Source: Pseudomonas sp. RGM2987 | GTDB lineage: Bacteria > Pseudomonadota > Gammaproteobacteria > Pseudomonadales > Pseudomonadaceae | NCBI RefSeq assembly: GCF_022952855.1 | Contig: NZ_JALJDX010000195.1 | Location: forward strand, 1-58,869 | Reading direction: 5' to 3' | DNA length: 58,869 nucleotides | In this document: positions 1-17,319 of the stretch, one piece after another | Layout: each line of letters begins with the position of its first letter | How positions within the stretch are numbered: the stretch's first letter is position 1 | Notes under the pieces: generated by a model | Told to the model about the DNA's origin: nothing | Database searches by the model: none | Seen by the model: the letters and a program-made list of their open reading frames with translations, nothing else | Made by a program: the position numbers and the translations under genes

Positions 1-100
1 CATTGGAACCACCTGATCCCATCCCGAACTCAGAAGTGAAACGATGCATCGCCGATGGTAGTGTGGGGTTTCCCCATGTGAGAGTAGGTCATCGTCAAGA
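1..100 (+). rRNA. rrf: 5S ribosomal RNA, 3' part
   Basis: The first hundred bases match the 3' four fifths of Pseudomonas 5S rRNA as I know it, including the central CCCGAACTCAG segment and the closing GTAGGTCATCGTCAAG. The 5' end lies outside the window. The exact 3' end is uncertain by a few bases. It is the last gene of an rRNA operon entering from the left, and a strong intrinsic terminator follows within about 10 bases. Confidence 0.95.
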
Positions 101-110
101 TTAAATTCCG

Positions 111-148
111 AAACCCCTATCTGCTGATGCAGGTAGGGGTTTTGTTTT
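111..148 (+). terminator. rRNA operon terminator
   Basis: An inverted repeat (AACCCCTATCTGC / GCAGGTAGGGGTT, one G-T pair) with a 4-base loop is followed by TTTGTTTT. It sits directly behind 5S rRNA and ends the rRNA transcript before birA. Confidence 0.93.
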
Positions 149-233
149 GCCCGCAGGAAAGTGATCCTGAGTTTCTATGCAACGGTCTTTCGCATGGCTA
201 TCATGCGGGCCTTATTATCAGGGCGCAGTCCGC

Positions 234-1190
234 ATGCTCACGTTGCTAAAACTTCTCAAGGATGGGCGCTTTCATTCGGGACAGGCGCTTGGTGCGGCCC
301 TGGGGGTCAGCCGTAGTGCGGTGTGGAAGCAACTGCAGCTGCTGGAGGCAGAGTTAGGGTTGTCCGTACATAAGGTGCGTGGCAAGGGATATCAGTTGGC
401 CAAGCCGCTGTTACTCCTCGATGCAGTGCAGATCCATGCAAAAGGGCTGTGTGAGTGGCCTATCCACGCATTCGACTCTATCGATTCCACTAACGCCGAG
501 GCGCTGCGCTCAGTTGAGCGCGGAGTAGAGGCGCCGTTCCTGGTCCTGGCTGAAAGACAGATCGCTGGCCGCGGGCGGCGAGGACGTAAATGGGTCAGTC
601 CGTTTGCCGACAACCTCTATTACAGTCTCGTGTTGCGTATTGACGGGGGGATGCGACAGCTGGAGGGGCTCAGTCTCGTAGTCGGCCTTGCTGTCATGCA
701 TACATTGCGCGAGATGGGGATTGTCGAGGCAGGACTGAAATGGCCTAACGATGTCCTGGTTGGGCAGAAGAAGATCGCGGGGATCTTGCTTGAGTTGGTA
801 GGGGATCCTGCGGACGTTTGTCATGTCGTCTTGGGCATAGGGATCAATGTGAACATGCAATCGACTGATGAGGTCGACCAGCAATGGACATCCATGGCTC
901 TAGAGACGGGTGTGGACGTAGACAGAAATGAGCTGGTGGCGCGAATGAGTGGCATGCTTCAGCAATATTTGAAGCTTCATCAGGCGTCAGGATTTGCCGC
1001 GATTCAGGCCGAGTGGGAGAGCTACCATTTGTGGCAGGGTCGGACTGTTTCGCTGATCGCGGGATCCTCTCGAGTTGACGGTGTGGTGAAGGGTATTGAT
1101 CTCCAGGGTGCGCTGCGTTTGAAGGTAGATGGTGTGGAGAAAATCTTTAGCGGTGGTGAGCTCAGTTTGAGGTTGCGTGATGATTCTTGA
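234..1190 (+). CDS. birA: biotin--[acetyl-CoA-carboxylase] ligase / biotin operon repressor BirA
   Basis: The 318-residue protein activates biotin with ATP and attaches it to the biotin carboxyl carrier protein of acetyl-CoA carboxylase. As biotinyl-5'-AMP-bound dimer the family also represses biotin synthesis genes. An N-terminal winged helix (about residues 3-55, with the SRSAVWKQL recognition helix) marks it as the DNA-binding class. The catalytic domain shows GRGRRGRKW (112-120), the biotinyl-AMP loop, then KWPNDV (169-174) and KKIAGIL (179-185). I chose the ATG at 234 because it fits known pseudomonad BirA N-termini; an in-frame ATG at 177 would add 19 unconserved residues. The gene overlaps coaX by 11 bases, so the two are translationally coupled. 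Confidence 0.96.
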   Translation: MLTLLKLLKDGRFHSGQALGAALGVSRSAVWKQLQLLEAELGLSVHKVRGKGYQLAKPLLLLDAVQIHAKGLCEWPIHAFDSIDSTNAEALRSVERGVEAPFLVLAERQIAGRGRRGRKWVSPFADNLYYSLVLRIDGGMRQLEGLSLVVGLAVMHTLREMGIVEAGLKWPNDVLVGQKKIAGILLELVGDPADVCHVVLGIGINVNMQSTDEVDQQWTSMALETGVDVDRNELVARMSGMLQQYLKLHQASGFAAIQAEWESYHLWQGRTVSLIAGSSRVDGVVKGIDLQGALRLKVDGVEKIFSGGELSLRLRDDS

Positions 1191-1929
1191 GCTCGATTGC
1201 GGCAACAGTTTTATTAAGTGGAGGGTACTCCGCTCCGATGGTGTTACGCCTGTCGAAGGAGGTGTGGTCAGTTCTGATGGCGATCTCCTGGCGTGCTTGA
1301 GTAATGCCGAGAAATTCCAGTTGGAGAAATGCCGACTTGTCAGCGTAAGAACTCCGGAGGAAACCGATTCGCTGGTCACTGCGTTGGTTGACGCTTTCGG
1401 AGTATCCGTGGCTCGTGCAGTTCCGACCCGGGAAATGGCAGGCGTGCGAAATGGATATGAAGATTTCGAGCGGTTAGGCCTCGATCGATGGCTGGCATTG
1501 CTTGGCGGGTTCCACCTTGCCTCGGGCGCGTGCCTGGTGCTTGATTTCGGAACAGCCGTTACTGCGGATTTCGTTGCAGCAAGCGGTGAGCATCTGGGGG
1601 GGTTTATTTGTCCTGGAATGCCTTTGATGCGCAACCAGTTGCGCACCCATACCCGGAGAATTCGATATGACGACACCGCTGCGGAGCGGGCTCATGAGAG
1701 TCTCGCCCCGGGCCGGGCGACGGTCGAGGCGGTGGAGCGTGGTTGCACGCTCATGCTCAGGGGCTTCGTCCTGACTCAGCTTGAGCTGGCTCGGCGGTAT
1801 TGGGGAAATGATTTCGTGGTATTTCTCACGGGGGGAGACGCCAATCTGGTTTCCGGGGTCGTTCCTGATGCCAGGGTGGTGCCTGACTTGGTTTTTGTCG
1901 GTCTGGCAATGGCATGTCCTTTGTCTTGA
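1180..1929 (+). CDS. coaX: type III pantothenate kinase CoaX
   Basis: The 249-residue protein phosphorylates pantothenate in the first step of coenzyme A synthesis. It belongs to the ASKHA-fold type III enzymes, which use a monovalent cation and are not inhibited by CoA. The opening [13 protein letters not shown] is the phosphate-binding loop with its Asp at residue 6; [10 protein letters not shown] and [10 protein letters not shown] are the other ASKHA signatures. The length is usual for pseudomonads. The ATG at 1180 lies inside the end of birA; a GTG one codon upstream is less likely. Coupling of birA and coaX links biotin and CoA cofactor supply, as in P. aeruginosa. Confidence 0.96.
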   Translation: MILELDCGNSFIKWRVLRSDGVTPVEGGVVSSDGDLLACLSNAEKFQLEKCRLVSVRTPEETDSLVTALVDAFGVSVARAVPTREMAGVRNGYEDFERLGLDRWLALLGGFHLASGACLVLDFGTAVTADFVAASGEHLGGFICPGMPLMRNQLRTHTRRIRYDDTAAERAHESLAPGRATVEAVERGCTLMLRGFVLTQLELARRYWGNDFVVFLTGGDANLVSGVVPDARVVPDLVFVGLAMACPLS

Positions 1930-1936
1930 GGTTTCT

Positions 1937-2392
1937 ATGCGGTGGCTTTTTCTGTTGTTGCTGGTCTTGAATGTTTTCTACTACATATGGCATCAGCAAG
2001 AGGCTCCGCTTCGAGCCAAGGACGTAACGCCGCTGAGTTTGTATCGTGGATCGCAGCAGGATATTCATCTCTTGAGCGAGACGGCGGACGCATTGGTCCG
2101 GCGTGACTCAGCCCGGGCCGCTGAGGGTCAGAGGAGCTGCGTATATCTGGGCGGTTTCGTTCGGTCGGATTTGGCAAGGCAGCTTGAACAGCGGTTGGTT
2201 GCTTCGGGTGTTGCTGGTCGCACTGTCACATTGACTGCTTCGGCGCTGCCTGAGGGCGCAGGATTCTGGGTCCAGGTTTCCCCGGAAAACGGGGGGAAGG
2301 TGAATGAAATCCTGCTTCAGAACCTTTCTAAAGAATTCAATGAGTTAAAACATAAAATAATGCCATGCGAGGGGGTTGCACCCGCAGGGTAG
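1937..2392 (+). CDS. small membrane-anchored SPOR-domain protein
   Basis: A 151-residue protein begins 7 bases after coaX. Residues 2-18 are a hydrophobic stretch (WLFLLLLVLNVFYYIW), an uncleaved signal anchor, followed by a polar linker. The C-terminal half resembles a SPOR domain, with the YLGGFVRSDLA and FWVQVSP strands. SPOR domains bind denuded peptidoglycan glycans at division sites, so a periplasmic, wall-associated role is likely. Its partner is unknown. A homologue follows coaX in P. aeruginosa. A longer in-frame reading from 1781 lies within coaX and is rejected. The ATG at 1937 sits 7 bases behind the coaX stop, consistent with one operon birA-coaX-this gene. Confidence 0.85.
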   Translation: MRWLFLLLLVLNVFYYIWHQQEAPLRAKDVTPLSLYRGSQQDIHLLSETADALVRRDSARAAEGQRSCVYLGGFVRSDLARQLEQRLVASGVAGRTVTLTASALPEGAGFWVQVSPENGGKVNEILLQNLSKEFNELKHKIMPCEGVAPAG

Positions 2393-2493
2393 TTTGCATA
2401 GAATGGCGCCCGCTTCGCAGCGAAGACCTTTAATAGTCAACGACGCGAAACACGGTCAACGCAGCTAACCTCAGGTTTTTAATGAGAAAATGC

Positions 2494-2521
2494 TTGACAG
2501 AAGGCTGGCATGATATAGAAT
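2494..2521 (+). promoter_or_regulatory. promoter of the tRNA-Tyr/Gly/Thr-tufB unit
   Basis: A TTGACA -35 box (2494-2499) lies 16 bases from a TAGAAT -10 box (2516-2521). The bases after it, GCCGGCTCGC, form a GC-rich discriminator as in stringently controlled stable-RNA promoters. The tRNA-Tyr 5' end lies only 13 bases past the -10 box, so leader processing is minimal. The stretch 2393-2493 between the SPOR gene and this promoter shows no gene. Confidence 0.85.
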
Positions 2522-2534
2522 GCCGGCTCGCTTA

Positions 2535-2619
<85 letters not shown>

Positions 2620-2643
2620 TTTTTAGCGTGAGCTGCAAGCTCC

Positions 2644-2717
<74 letters not shown>

Positions 2718-2743
2718 AGTTTGCAGGTTGTGCAAAGTGTTTT

Positions 2744-2819
2744 GCTCTTGTAGCTCAGTTGGTAGAGCACACCCTTGGTAAGGGTGAGGTCAGCGGTTCA
2801 AATCCGCTCAAGAGCTCCA
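2744..2819 (+). tRNA. tRNA-Thr (anticodon GGT)
   Basis: A 76-base tRNA with acceptor GCTCTTG/CAAGAGC, a 5-bp anticodon stem (ACCCT/AGGGT) around a loop with GGT at 2777-2779, T-loop TTCAAAT, and encoded CCA ending at 2819. A short hairpin (GGCAGATATgaaAATATCTGCC, 2827-2848) with a T-rich tail follows, and tufB starts 84 bases downstream. Confidence 0.97.
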
Positions 2820-2903
2820 TATAACAAGGCAGATATGAAAATATCTGCCTTTGTTTTAATGGCTTGTGTGACTTGCTAAATTCTTCTCCTAGGGGTGATT
2901 TCG

Positions 2904-4097
<1,194 letters not shown>

Positions 4098-4118
4098 ACA
4101 GTTGTAATGTCTTTTTCG

Positions 4119-4150
4119 GGCCGGCATAATGGTCGGCCTGATTTTGTTTT
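4119..4150 (+). terminator. weak hairpin between tufB and tRNA-Trp
   Basis: GGCCGGC (4119-4125) pairs with GTCGGCC (4132-4138) around ATAATG, followed by TGATTTTGTTTT directly abutting tRNA-Trp. It could partly end tufB transcripts or guide processing of the tRNA 5' end. Readthrough is needed for tRNA-Trp unless it has its own promoter, and I see none. Confidence 0.5.
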
Positions 4151-4226
4151 AGGTCAGTAGCTCAATTGGCAGAGCGACGGTCTCCAAAACCGTAGGTTGG
4201 GGGTTCGATTCCCTCCTGACCTGCCA
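4151..4226 (+). tRNA. tRNA-Trp (anticodon CCA)
   Basis: A 76-base tRNA with acceptor AGGTCAG/CTGACCT, anticodon stem ACGGT/ACCGT around loop CTCCAAA with CCA at 4184-4186, and encoded CCA at 4224-4226. It lies between tufB and secE, as in many gamma-proteobacteria. Confidence 0.97.
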
Positions 4227-4271
4227 GATTCACTCAGTGTGTCTGGCTTTCTTTTCACAGGATCTTCATAG

Positions 4272-4640
4272 ATGACTCCTAAAGCTGAAGCTCAAGGCTC
4301 TCGCTTCGATCTGCTCAAGTGGCTAGTGGTAGTCGCTTTGGTGGTTGTTGGCGTTGTTGGCAATCAGTATTACTCTGCTTCGCCGATCCTGTACCGTGTA
4401 CTCGCATTGCTCGCCATTGCTGCTGTTGCTGCCTTTGTAGGGTTGCAGACAGCCAAGGGCAAGTCTTTCTTTGTACTCGCTAAGGAAGCTCGCACTGAGA
4501 TTCGTAAAGTCGTATGGCCGACTCGCCAAGAAACCACGCAGACCACGTTGATCGTTGTGGCTGTTGTTCTGGTAATGGCGTTGCTGTTGTGGGGGCTTGA
4601 TTCCCTGCTCGGCTGGCTTGTTTCCTTGATTGTTGGCTAA
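4272..4640 (+). CDS. secE: preprotein translocase subunit SecE
   Basis: The 122-residue inner-membrane protein clamps SecY in the SecYEG protein-export channel. Three hydrophobic segments are visible (about residues 15-33, 40-58 and 94-116), the three-helix form usual in gamma-proteobacteria. The conserved cytoplasmic amphipathic stretch, EARTEIRKVVWPTRQET, precedes the last helix. It is 9 bases from nusG, the classical secE-nusG pair. Confidence 0.97.
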   Translation: MTPKAEAQGSRFDLLKWLVVVALVVVGVVGNQYYSASPILYRVLALLAIAAVAAFVGLQTAKGKSFFVLAKEARTEIRKVVWPTRQETTQTTLIVVAVVLVMALLLWGLDSLLGWLVSLIVG

Positions 4641-4649
4641 GGGTGTCCC

Positions 4650-5183
4650 GTGGCTAAGCGTTGGTACGTTGTGCATGCTTACTCGGGTTACGAGAAGCAT
4701 GTCATGCGCTCGCTGATTGAGCGCGTAAAGCTGGCTGGCATGGAAGATGGCTTCGGCGAGATTCTGGTCCCCACTGAAGAAGTGGTTGAGATGCGTAATG
4801 GCCAGAAGCGCAAAAGTGAGCGTAAGTTCTTTCCAGGCTATGTGCTGGTGCAGATGGATATGAACGAAGGGACTTGGCACTTGGTCAAGGATACCCCTCG
4901 GGTGATGGGCTTCATTGGCGGTACTGCCGACAAGCCTGCACCAATCACGGATAAAGAGGCAGAAGCGATTCTGCGTCGTGTTGCTGATGGTAGCGACAAG
5001 CCGAAGCCGAAGACGCTGTTTGAGCCAGGTGAAGTGGTACGTGTCACTGACGGTCCATTCGCTGATTTCAATGGCACGGTTGAAGAAGTTAACTACGAAA
5101 AGAGCCGGATCCAAGTGGCAGTGCTCATTTTCGGTCGCTCTACTCCGGTAGAGCTAGAGTTCAGTCAGGTCGAAAAGGTCTGA
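4650..5183 (+). CDS. nusG: transcription termination/antitermination factor NusG
   Basis: The 177-residue protein binds RNA polymerase through its NGN domain (about 1-120, beginning [13 protein letters not shown]). It couples polymerase to Rho or ribosomal S10 through a C-terminal KOW domain ([17 protein letters not shown]). The start is GTG at 4650. It is followed by an intrinsic terminator that separates it from the L11 operon. Confidence 0.98.
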   Translation: MAKRWYVVHAYSGYEKHVMRSLIERVKLAGMEDGFGEILVPTEEVVEMRNGQKRKSERKFFPGYVLVQMDMNEGTWHLVKDTPRVMGFIGGTADKPAPITDKEAEAILRRVADGSDKPKPKTLFEPGEVVRVTDGPFADFNGTVEEVNYEKSRIQVAVLIFGRSTPVELEFSQVEKV

Positions 5184-5198
5184 TTGAGCAGGCATCCC

Positions 5199-5228
5199 AA
5201 CCCCGCAGCCCTAGGCTGTGGGGTTTTG
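5199..5228 (+). terminator. secE-nusG terminator
   Basis: ACCCCGCAGCC pairs with GGCTGTGGGGT (one G-T pair) around a CTA loop, followed by TTTTG. The T-tract is short, so some readthrough into rplK is likely. Confidence 0.8.
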
Positions 5229-5255
5229 TCGTCACTGGGATAAACGCGCAAGTAA

Positions 5256-5284
5256 CCGGGGAGCCTTTCGAGGCGTTCGAACCC
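5256..5284 (+). promoter_or_regulatory. candidate L1-binding leader of rplK
   Basis: The rplK leader contains CCGGGGAGCC-TTTCG-AGGCGTT followed by CGAACCC, a short hairpin with flanking GGG/CCC pairing. This resembles the 23S-like L1 site by which ribosomal protein L1 represses the rplKA mRNA in other bacteria. It starts 17 bases before the rplK ATG. The assignment is by resemblance only. No clear promoter boxes are visible between the nusG terminator and this hairpin. Confidence 0.45.
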
Positions 5285-5300
5285 GTAATTGGAGTGCCTC

Positions 5301-5732
5301 ATGGCCAAGAAAATTACCGCTTACATCAAGCTGCAAGTGAAGGCCGCTCAGGCTAACCCAAGCCCACCCGTCGGTCCTGCTCTGGGTCAGCACGGTGTGA
5401 ACATCATGGAATTCTGCAAAGCTTTCAACGCCCGTACCCAGGGTCTTGAGCCAGGCCTGCCGACTCCAGTGATCATCACTGTCTACAGCGACCGTAGCTT
5501 CACTTTCGAAACAAAGAGCACCCCTGCTTCGGTTCTGCTGAAGAAGGCTGCAGGTTTGACCAGCGGTTCCGCTCGTCCAAACACCGTTAAGGTTGGCACT
5601 GTTACCCGTGCTCAGCTGGAAGAAATCGCGAAAACCAAAAACGCGGATCTGACTGCAGCTGATATGGATGCAGCCGTGCGTACTATCGCCGGTTCTGCTC
5701 GTAGCATGGGCCTTAACGTGGAGGGTGTGTAA
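5301..5732 (+). CDS. rplK: 50S ribosomal protein L11
   Basis: The 143-residue protein of the GTPase-associated centre is needed for RelA activation by idle ribosomes. The N-terminal [20 protein letters not shown], with its conserved proline-rich linker, is diagnostic. The ATG at 5301 follows GGAG; an earlier in-frame start would add four unconserved residues. The TAATG junction overlaps rplA by one base, giving translational coupling. Confidence 0.98.
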   Translation: MAKKITAYIKLQVKAAQANPSPPVGPALGQHGVNIMEFCKAFNARTQGLEPGLPTPVIITVYSDRSFTFETKSTPASVLLKKAAGLTSGSARPNTVKVGTVTRAQLEEIAKTKNADLTAADMDAAVRTIAGSARSMGLNVEGV

Positions 5733-6427
5733 TGGCTAAGCTGACCAAGCGTCAAAAGGCTATCGCCGGCAAAATCGAAGCAGGCAAGGCCTACAATTTT
5801 GTAGACGCCGCCGCTCTGCTGGCTGAGCTGTCGACTGTCAAGTTCAGCGAGTCGTTCGACGTTGCTGTAAACCTGGGCGTTGACCCTCGTAAATCCGACC
5901 AGGTCGTTCGTAGCGCTACCGTGCTGCCTCACGGCACTGGCAAGACCGTTCGTGTGGCCGTTTTCACCCAGGGCCCAGCAGCTGAAGCTGCTCTGGCTGC
6001 TGGTGCTGATCGCGTTGGCATGGATGACCTGGCTGCTGAAATGAAAGGCGGCGACCTGAACTATGACGTGGTCATCGCATCCCCGGATGCCATGCGCGTT
6101 GTGGGTCAGTTGGGTCAGATCCTCGGTCCACGTGGCCTGATGCCTAACCCTAAGGTCGGCACCGTAACCCCAGACGTAGCCACCGCGGTTAAAAACGCCA
6201 AGGCTGGTCAGGTTCGTTATCGCACCGACAAGAACGGTATCATCCACACTTCCGTTGGCAAGATCGGCTTCGACGCCGTCAAGCTGAAGGAAAACGTTGA
6301 AGCCCTGATCGCTGACCTGAAGCGCATCAAGCCAGCTTCTTCGAAAGGTATCTACGTCAAGCGCGTTACCCTGAGCACCACTATGGGCCCAGGTCTGGTC
6401 ATCGATCAGAGCTCGCTCGACGCGTAA
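5732..6427 (+). CDS. rplA: 50S ribosomal protein L1
   Basis: The 231-residue protein builds the mobile L1 stalk that moves deacylated tRNA out of the E site. In enterics it is also the translational repressor of rplKA mRNA. The conserved [15 protein letters not shown] stretch lies near the middle. Its start overlaps the rplK stop (TAATG), so L1 control of rplK would also govern rplA. Confidence 0.98.
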   Translation: MAKLTKRQKAIAGKIEAGKAYNFVDAAALLAELSTVKFSESFDVAVNLGVDPRKSDQVVRSATVLPHGTGKTVRVAVFTQGPAAEAALAAGADRVGMDDLAAEMKGGDLNYDVVIASPDAMRVVGQLGQILGPRGLMPNPKVGTVTPDVATAVKNAKAGQVRYRTDKNGIIHTSVGKIGFDAVKLKENVEALIADLKRIKPASSKGIYVKRVTLSTTMGPGLVIDQSSLDA

Positions 6428-6433
6428 GACTCG

Positions 6434-6560
6434 GATTGGCGCAGTCATTGCGCCAATCAACAAATTGGGGTCCCTGCCTGGCGGGGGCTGTCCAAGACCG
6501 TAGGCGACGCAAGTCTTAAACCACAAGCCTACGCAGATGGTGCTCCCGGTTCCTTACCGA
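6434..6560 (+). promoter_or_regulatory. rplA-rplJ leader with L10-type regulatory RNA
   Basis: A perfect 10-bp hairpin GATTGGCGCA/TGCGCCAATC (6434-6458) follows rplA without a T-tract. Further on, CCGTAGGC (about 6499-6506) pairs with GCCTACG, followed by CAGATGGTG. That pattern resembles the L10-leader RNA to which the L10-(L7/L12)4 complex binds to repress rplJL. The leader ends about 65 bases before the rplJ start. No promoter boxes stand out. Confidence 0.6.
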
Positions 6561-6624
6561 ATCAGACACCAAAACGACATTCGGTTCCGACCGGATGAAA
6601 CGGTAACAAGCAGGAGTTAAACCC

Positions 6625-7125
6625 GTGGCAATTAAACTCGAAGACAAGAAGGCCATCGTCGCTGAAGTCAACGAGGCTGCCAAAGCTGCTCTGTCCGCTG
6701 TCGTGGCTGATGCCCGTGGCGTAACAGTAGGCGCTATGACCGGACTCCGTAAAGAGGCTCGTGAAGCTGGCGTTTACGTACGTGTTGTACGTAACACCCT
6801 GCTCAAGCGCGCTGTTGCTGACACTGAATACAGTGTTCTCAACGACGTGTTCACCGGCCCGACCTTGATCGCGTTCTCCACCCAACATCCTGGCGCTGCT
6901 GCCCGTTTGTTCAAGGAGTTCGCCAAAGGTCAGGACAAGTTCGAGATTAAGGCAGCTGCGTTCGAGGGCAAGTTCCTCGCAGCTAACCAGATCGACGTAC
7001 TGGCAACTCTGCCGACCCGTGACGAAGCAATTTCTCAGCTGATGAGCGTGATTCAAGGCGCAACCAGCAAATTGGCTCGTACTCTGGCGGCACTGCGCGA
7101 CCAGAAAGAAGCTGCCGCAGCCTAA
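6625..7125 (+). CDS. rplJ: 50S ribosomal protein L10
   Basis: The 166-residue base of the L7/L12 stalk. The N-terminal rRNA-binding domain ([18 protein letters not shown] onward) is followed by a C-terminal helix that holds L7/L12 dimers. It starts with GTG at 6625 behind AGGAG. With L12 it is the likely autorepressor acting on the preceding leader. An alanine-rich C-terminus ends the protein. Confidence 0.98.
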   Translation: MAIKLEDKKAIVAEVNEAAKAALSAVVADARGVTVGAMTGLRKEAREAGVYVRVVRNTLLKRAVADTEYSVLNDVFTGPTLIAFSTQHPGAAARLFKEFAKGQDKFEIKAAAFEGKFLAANQIDVLATLPTRDEAISQLMSVIQGATSKLARTLAALRDQKEAAAA

Positions 7126-7203
7126 GGCTCGACACTCCTTTTCGCGTTTTTTGTTTATTTCGATGGTCGCGTAGGCCGTCCCCCAATCCAGGAATTTAGA
7201 GTC

Positions 7204-7569
7204 ATGTCTATCTCTCAAAACGATATCCTCGAAGCCGTTGGCAACATGTCCGTAATGGAAGTTGTTGAGCTGATCAAAGCTTTCGAAGAAAAATTCGGTG
7301 TTACCGCAGCTGCCGCTTCGGCTGGTCCAGCTGTTGCTGCTGCCGTTGCTGAAGAGCAAACCGAATTCAACGTCATGCTGACCGAAGCTGGCGAGAAGAA
7401 AGTAAACGTGATCAAGGCAGTACGTGAACTGACCGGTCTGGGCCTGAAAGAAGCCAAGGCTGTAGTTGACGGCGCTCCTGCCATGGTTCTGGAAGCTGTT
7501 GCCAAAGACGCAGCTGACAAAGCCAAGGCCGCTCTGGAAGAAGCAGGCGCTAAAGTCGAGCTGAAGTAA
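7204..7569 (+). CDS. rplL: 50S ribosomal protein L7/L12
   Basis: The 121-residue stalk protein recruits translational GTPases. It has an N-terminal dimerisation domain (about 1-33), an alanine-rich hinge (about 36-52) and a C-terminal factor-binding domain with the [20 protein letters not shown] stretch. It lies 78 bases after rplJ, a gap that holds only a weak T-rich stretch. Four copies per ribosome are usually needed, and the excess over L10 is often set by the attenuator that follows. Confidence 0.98.
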   Translation: MSISQNDILEAVGNMSVMEVVELIKAFEEKFGVTAAAASAGPAVAAAVAEEQTEFNVMLTEAGEKKVNVIKAVRELTGLGLKEAKAVVDGAPAMVLEAVAKDAADKAKAALEEAGAKVELK

Positions 7570-7616
7570 GCATCGACTTTGCGTCTCCAGCCCGAGCGTT
7601 AAGCGACAGGCTGATG

Positions 7617-7645
7617 GCTGGTGGCTTTTGCCACCGGCCTTTTTC
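7617..7645 (+). terminator. rplL-rpoB attenuator
   Basis: GCTGGTGGC (7617-7625) pairs with GCCACCGGC (7630-7638) around TTTT, followed by CTTTTTCC. It looks like an intrinsic terminator but stands inside the rplJL-rpoBC operon, where partial termination lowers rpoBC expression relative to rplL. The remaining spacer (to 7789) holds GC-rich inverted segments but no gene. Confidence 0.85.
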
Positions 7646-7789
7646 CGTTATTGGCAGCCGACTGGGTCGGCGCCGATAGCGAGCTTCAACCACCCGATGC
7701 GGTGGCGCAAACCATGGGGTTTGCACGATTTTCTGGCCGCTCCCGTCGGGGGAGGCCAAACAAGCAGGTGACCAAGCTGGGGAACGCTG

Positions 7790-11863
<4,074 letters not shown>

Positions 11864-11878
11864 CACGTGACGCGAATC

Positions 11879-11905
11879 GAGAGCGGGGCTGTTTTGCCCG
11901 CTCTC
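11879..11905 (+). other. hairpin between rpoB and rpoC
   Basis: GAGAGCGGG (11879-11887) pairs with CCCGCTCTC (11897-11905) with no T-tract behind it. It is therefore not a terminator. It may protect or guide cleavage of the rpoBC mRNA. The rpoC ribosome-binding site AGGAGG lies just downstream. Confidence 0.6.
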
Positions 11906-11927
11906 TGCTCCGTCAGGAGGAAAGGCC

Positions 11928-16127
<4,200 letters not shown>

Positions 16128-16223
16128 GTTCTGCGGTAATTGAGTGCCTGGCCCTGGTCATCCCGTTCGGCGGATCGAGACAAATTGTCGAGATCCGGCG
16201 GGCGGGGAGGTCGGGGCCTTGCC

Positions 16224-16252
16224 TTGACTGGGGACAAGATCCTCTTTAGACT
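16224..16252 (+). promoter_or_regulatory. candidate str operon promoter
   Basis: TTGACT (16224-16229), a 17-base spacer and TAGACT (16247-16252; four of six consensus matches) could start rpsL transcription near 16259. It lies upstream, not downstream, of the hairpin at 16270, which makes the assignment tentative. Confidence 0.4.
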
Positions 16253-16269
16253 CTTGATCCCCTAAATTT

Positions 16270-16302
16270 GGCGGGAATTCGTTCCTGCCATTTTGCTTTT
16301 CT
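16270..16302 (+). terminator. rpoC terminator or rpsL leader attenuator
   Basis: GGCGGGAA (16270-16277) pairs with TTCCTGCC (16282-16289) around a stable TTCG tetraloop, followed by ATTTTGCTTTTCTT. It has all features of an intrinsic terminator. Because no good promoter lies behind it, it may only partly terminate, or act as an attenuator for rpsL. It stands 42 bases before the rpsL start. Confidence 0.75.
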
Positions 16303-16343
16303 TGCAAGACAATAGCGTCGCAAGACAACAGTGGAGCTAGTAG

Positions 16344-16715
16344 ATGGCAACTATCAACCAGCTGGTACGTCAGCCGCGTAAGCGTATCGTCGAGAAATCC
16401 GACGTGCCTGCGCTGCAGAACTGCCCGCAACGTCGTGGCGTATGCACCCGTGTGTATACCACTACGCCGAAAAAACCTAACTCGGCACTGCGTAAAGTAT
16501 GCCGTGTGCGCCTGACCAACGGTTTCGAGGTTTCCTCGTACATCGGCGGTGAAGGCCACAACCTGCAAGAGCACAGCGTGGTACTGATCCGCGGCGGTCG
16601 TGTAAAAGACTTGCCAGGTGTTCGTTACCACACCGTTCGCGGTTCTTTGGATACTTCCGGCGTCAAAGGTCGTAACCAGGGTCGTTCGAAATACGGTACC
16701 AAGCGTCCGAAATAA
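16344..16715 (+). CDS. rpsL: 30S ribosomal protein S12
   Basis: The 123-residue decoding-centre protein. K43 (TPKKPNSA) and K88 (GRVKDLPG), the usual streptomycin-resistance sites, are both wild type. First gene of the str operon rpsL-rpsG-fusA-tufA. The rpsL-rpsG gap of 103 bases is where S7 binds its own mRNA in E. coli; I did not find a sure equivalent. Confidence 0.98.
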
Positions 16716-16818
16716 TCGGCCGTTTTTTGCAGTTTTTAATTTTATTGAGTCGATAAGAGTAAGGTCGGGCACGCGTCAGCTGTCCCGAGCTAACCTGAAG
16801 ACCGCTTGAGGGCTTATC

Positions 16819-17289
16819 ATGCCAAGACGTCGCGTAGCAGCCAAGCGTGAGATTCTGGACGATCCGAAATACGGAAGCCAGATCCTCGCCAAGTTCATGA
16901 ACCACGTAATGGAAAGCGGCAAGAAAGCCGTTGCCGAGCGTATTGTTTATGGCGCGCTGGAAAAAGTTAAAGAGCGTAAGAACTCCGATCCCCTGGAACT
17001 CTTCGAAAAAGCACTCGACGCCATCGCTCCGCTGGTCGAAGTGAAGTCGCGCCGCGTAGGCGGTGCTACCTACCAGGTTCCGGTTGAAGTTCGTCCGTCC
17101 CGTCGTAACGCTCTGGCCATGCGCTGGCTCGTAGACTTCGCCCGCAAGCGCGGCGAGAAGTCCATGGCTCTGCGTTTGGCTGGCGAACTGTTGGACGCTG
17201 CTGAAGGTAAAGGTGCTGCAGTTAAGAAGCGTGAAGACGTGCACCGTATGGCTGAAGCCAACAAGGCTTTCTCGCACTACCGCTTCTAA
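16819..17289 (+). CDS. rpsG: 30S ribosomal protein S7
   Basis: The 156-residue protein nucleates assembly of the 30S head and lines the E site. The [20 protein letters not shown]-terminus is typical. Length is as in other gamma-proteobacteria of the short S7 type. It is followed after 30 bases by fusA. Confidence 0.98.
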   Translation: MPRRRVAAKREILDDPKYGSQILAKFMNHVMESGKKAVAERIVYGALEKVKERKNSDPLELFEKALDAIAPLVEVKSRRVGGATYQVPVEVRPSRRNALAMRWLVDFARKRGEKSMALRLAGELLDAAEGKGAAVKKREDVHRMAEANKAFSHYRF

Positions 17290-17319
17290 TTTTAGCGTCA
17301 CTCAATTTGCGAGGGCTTT

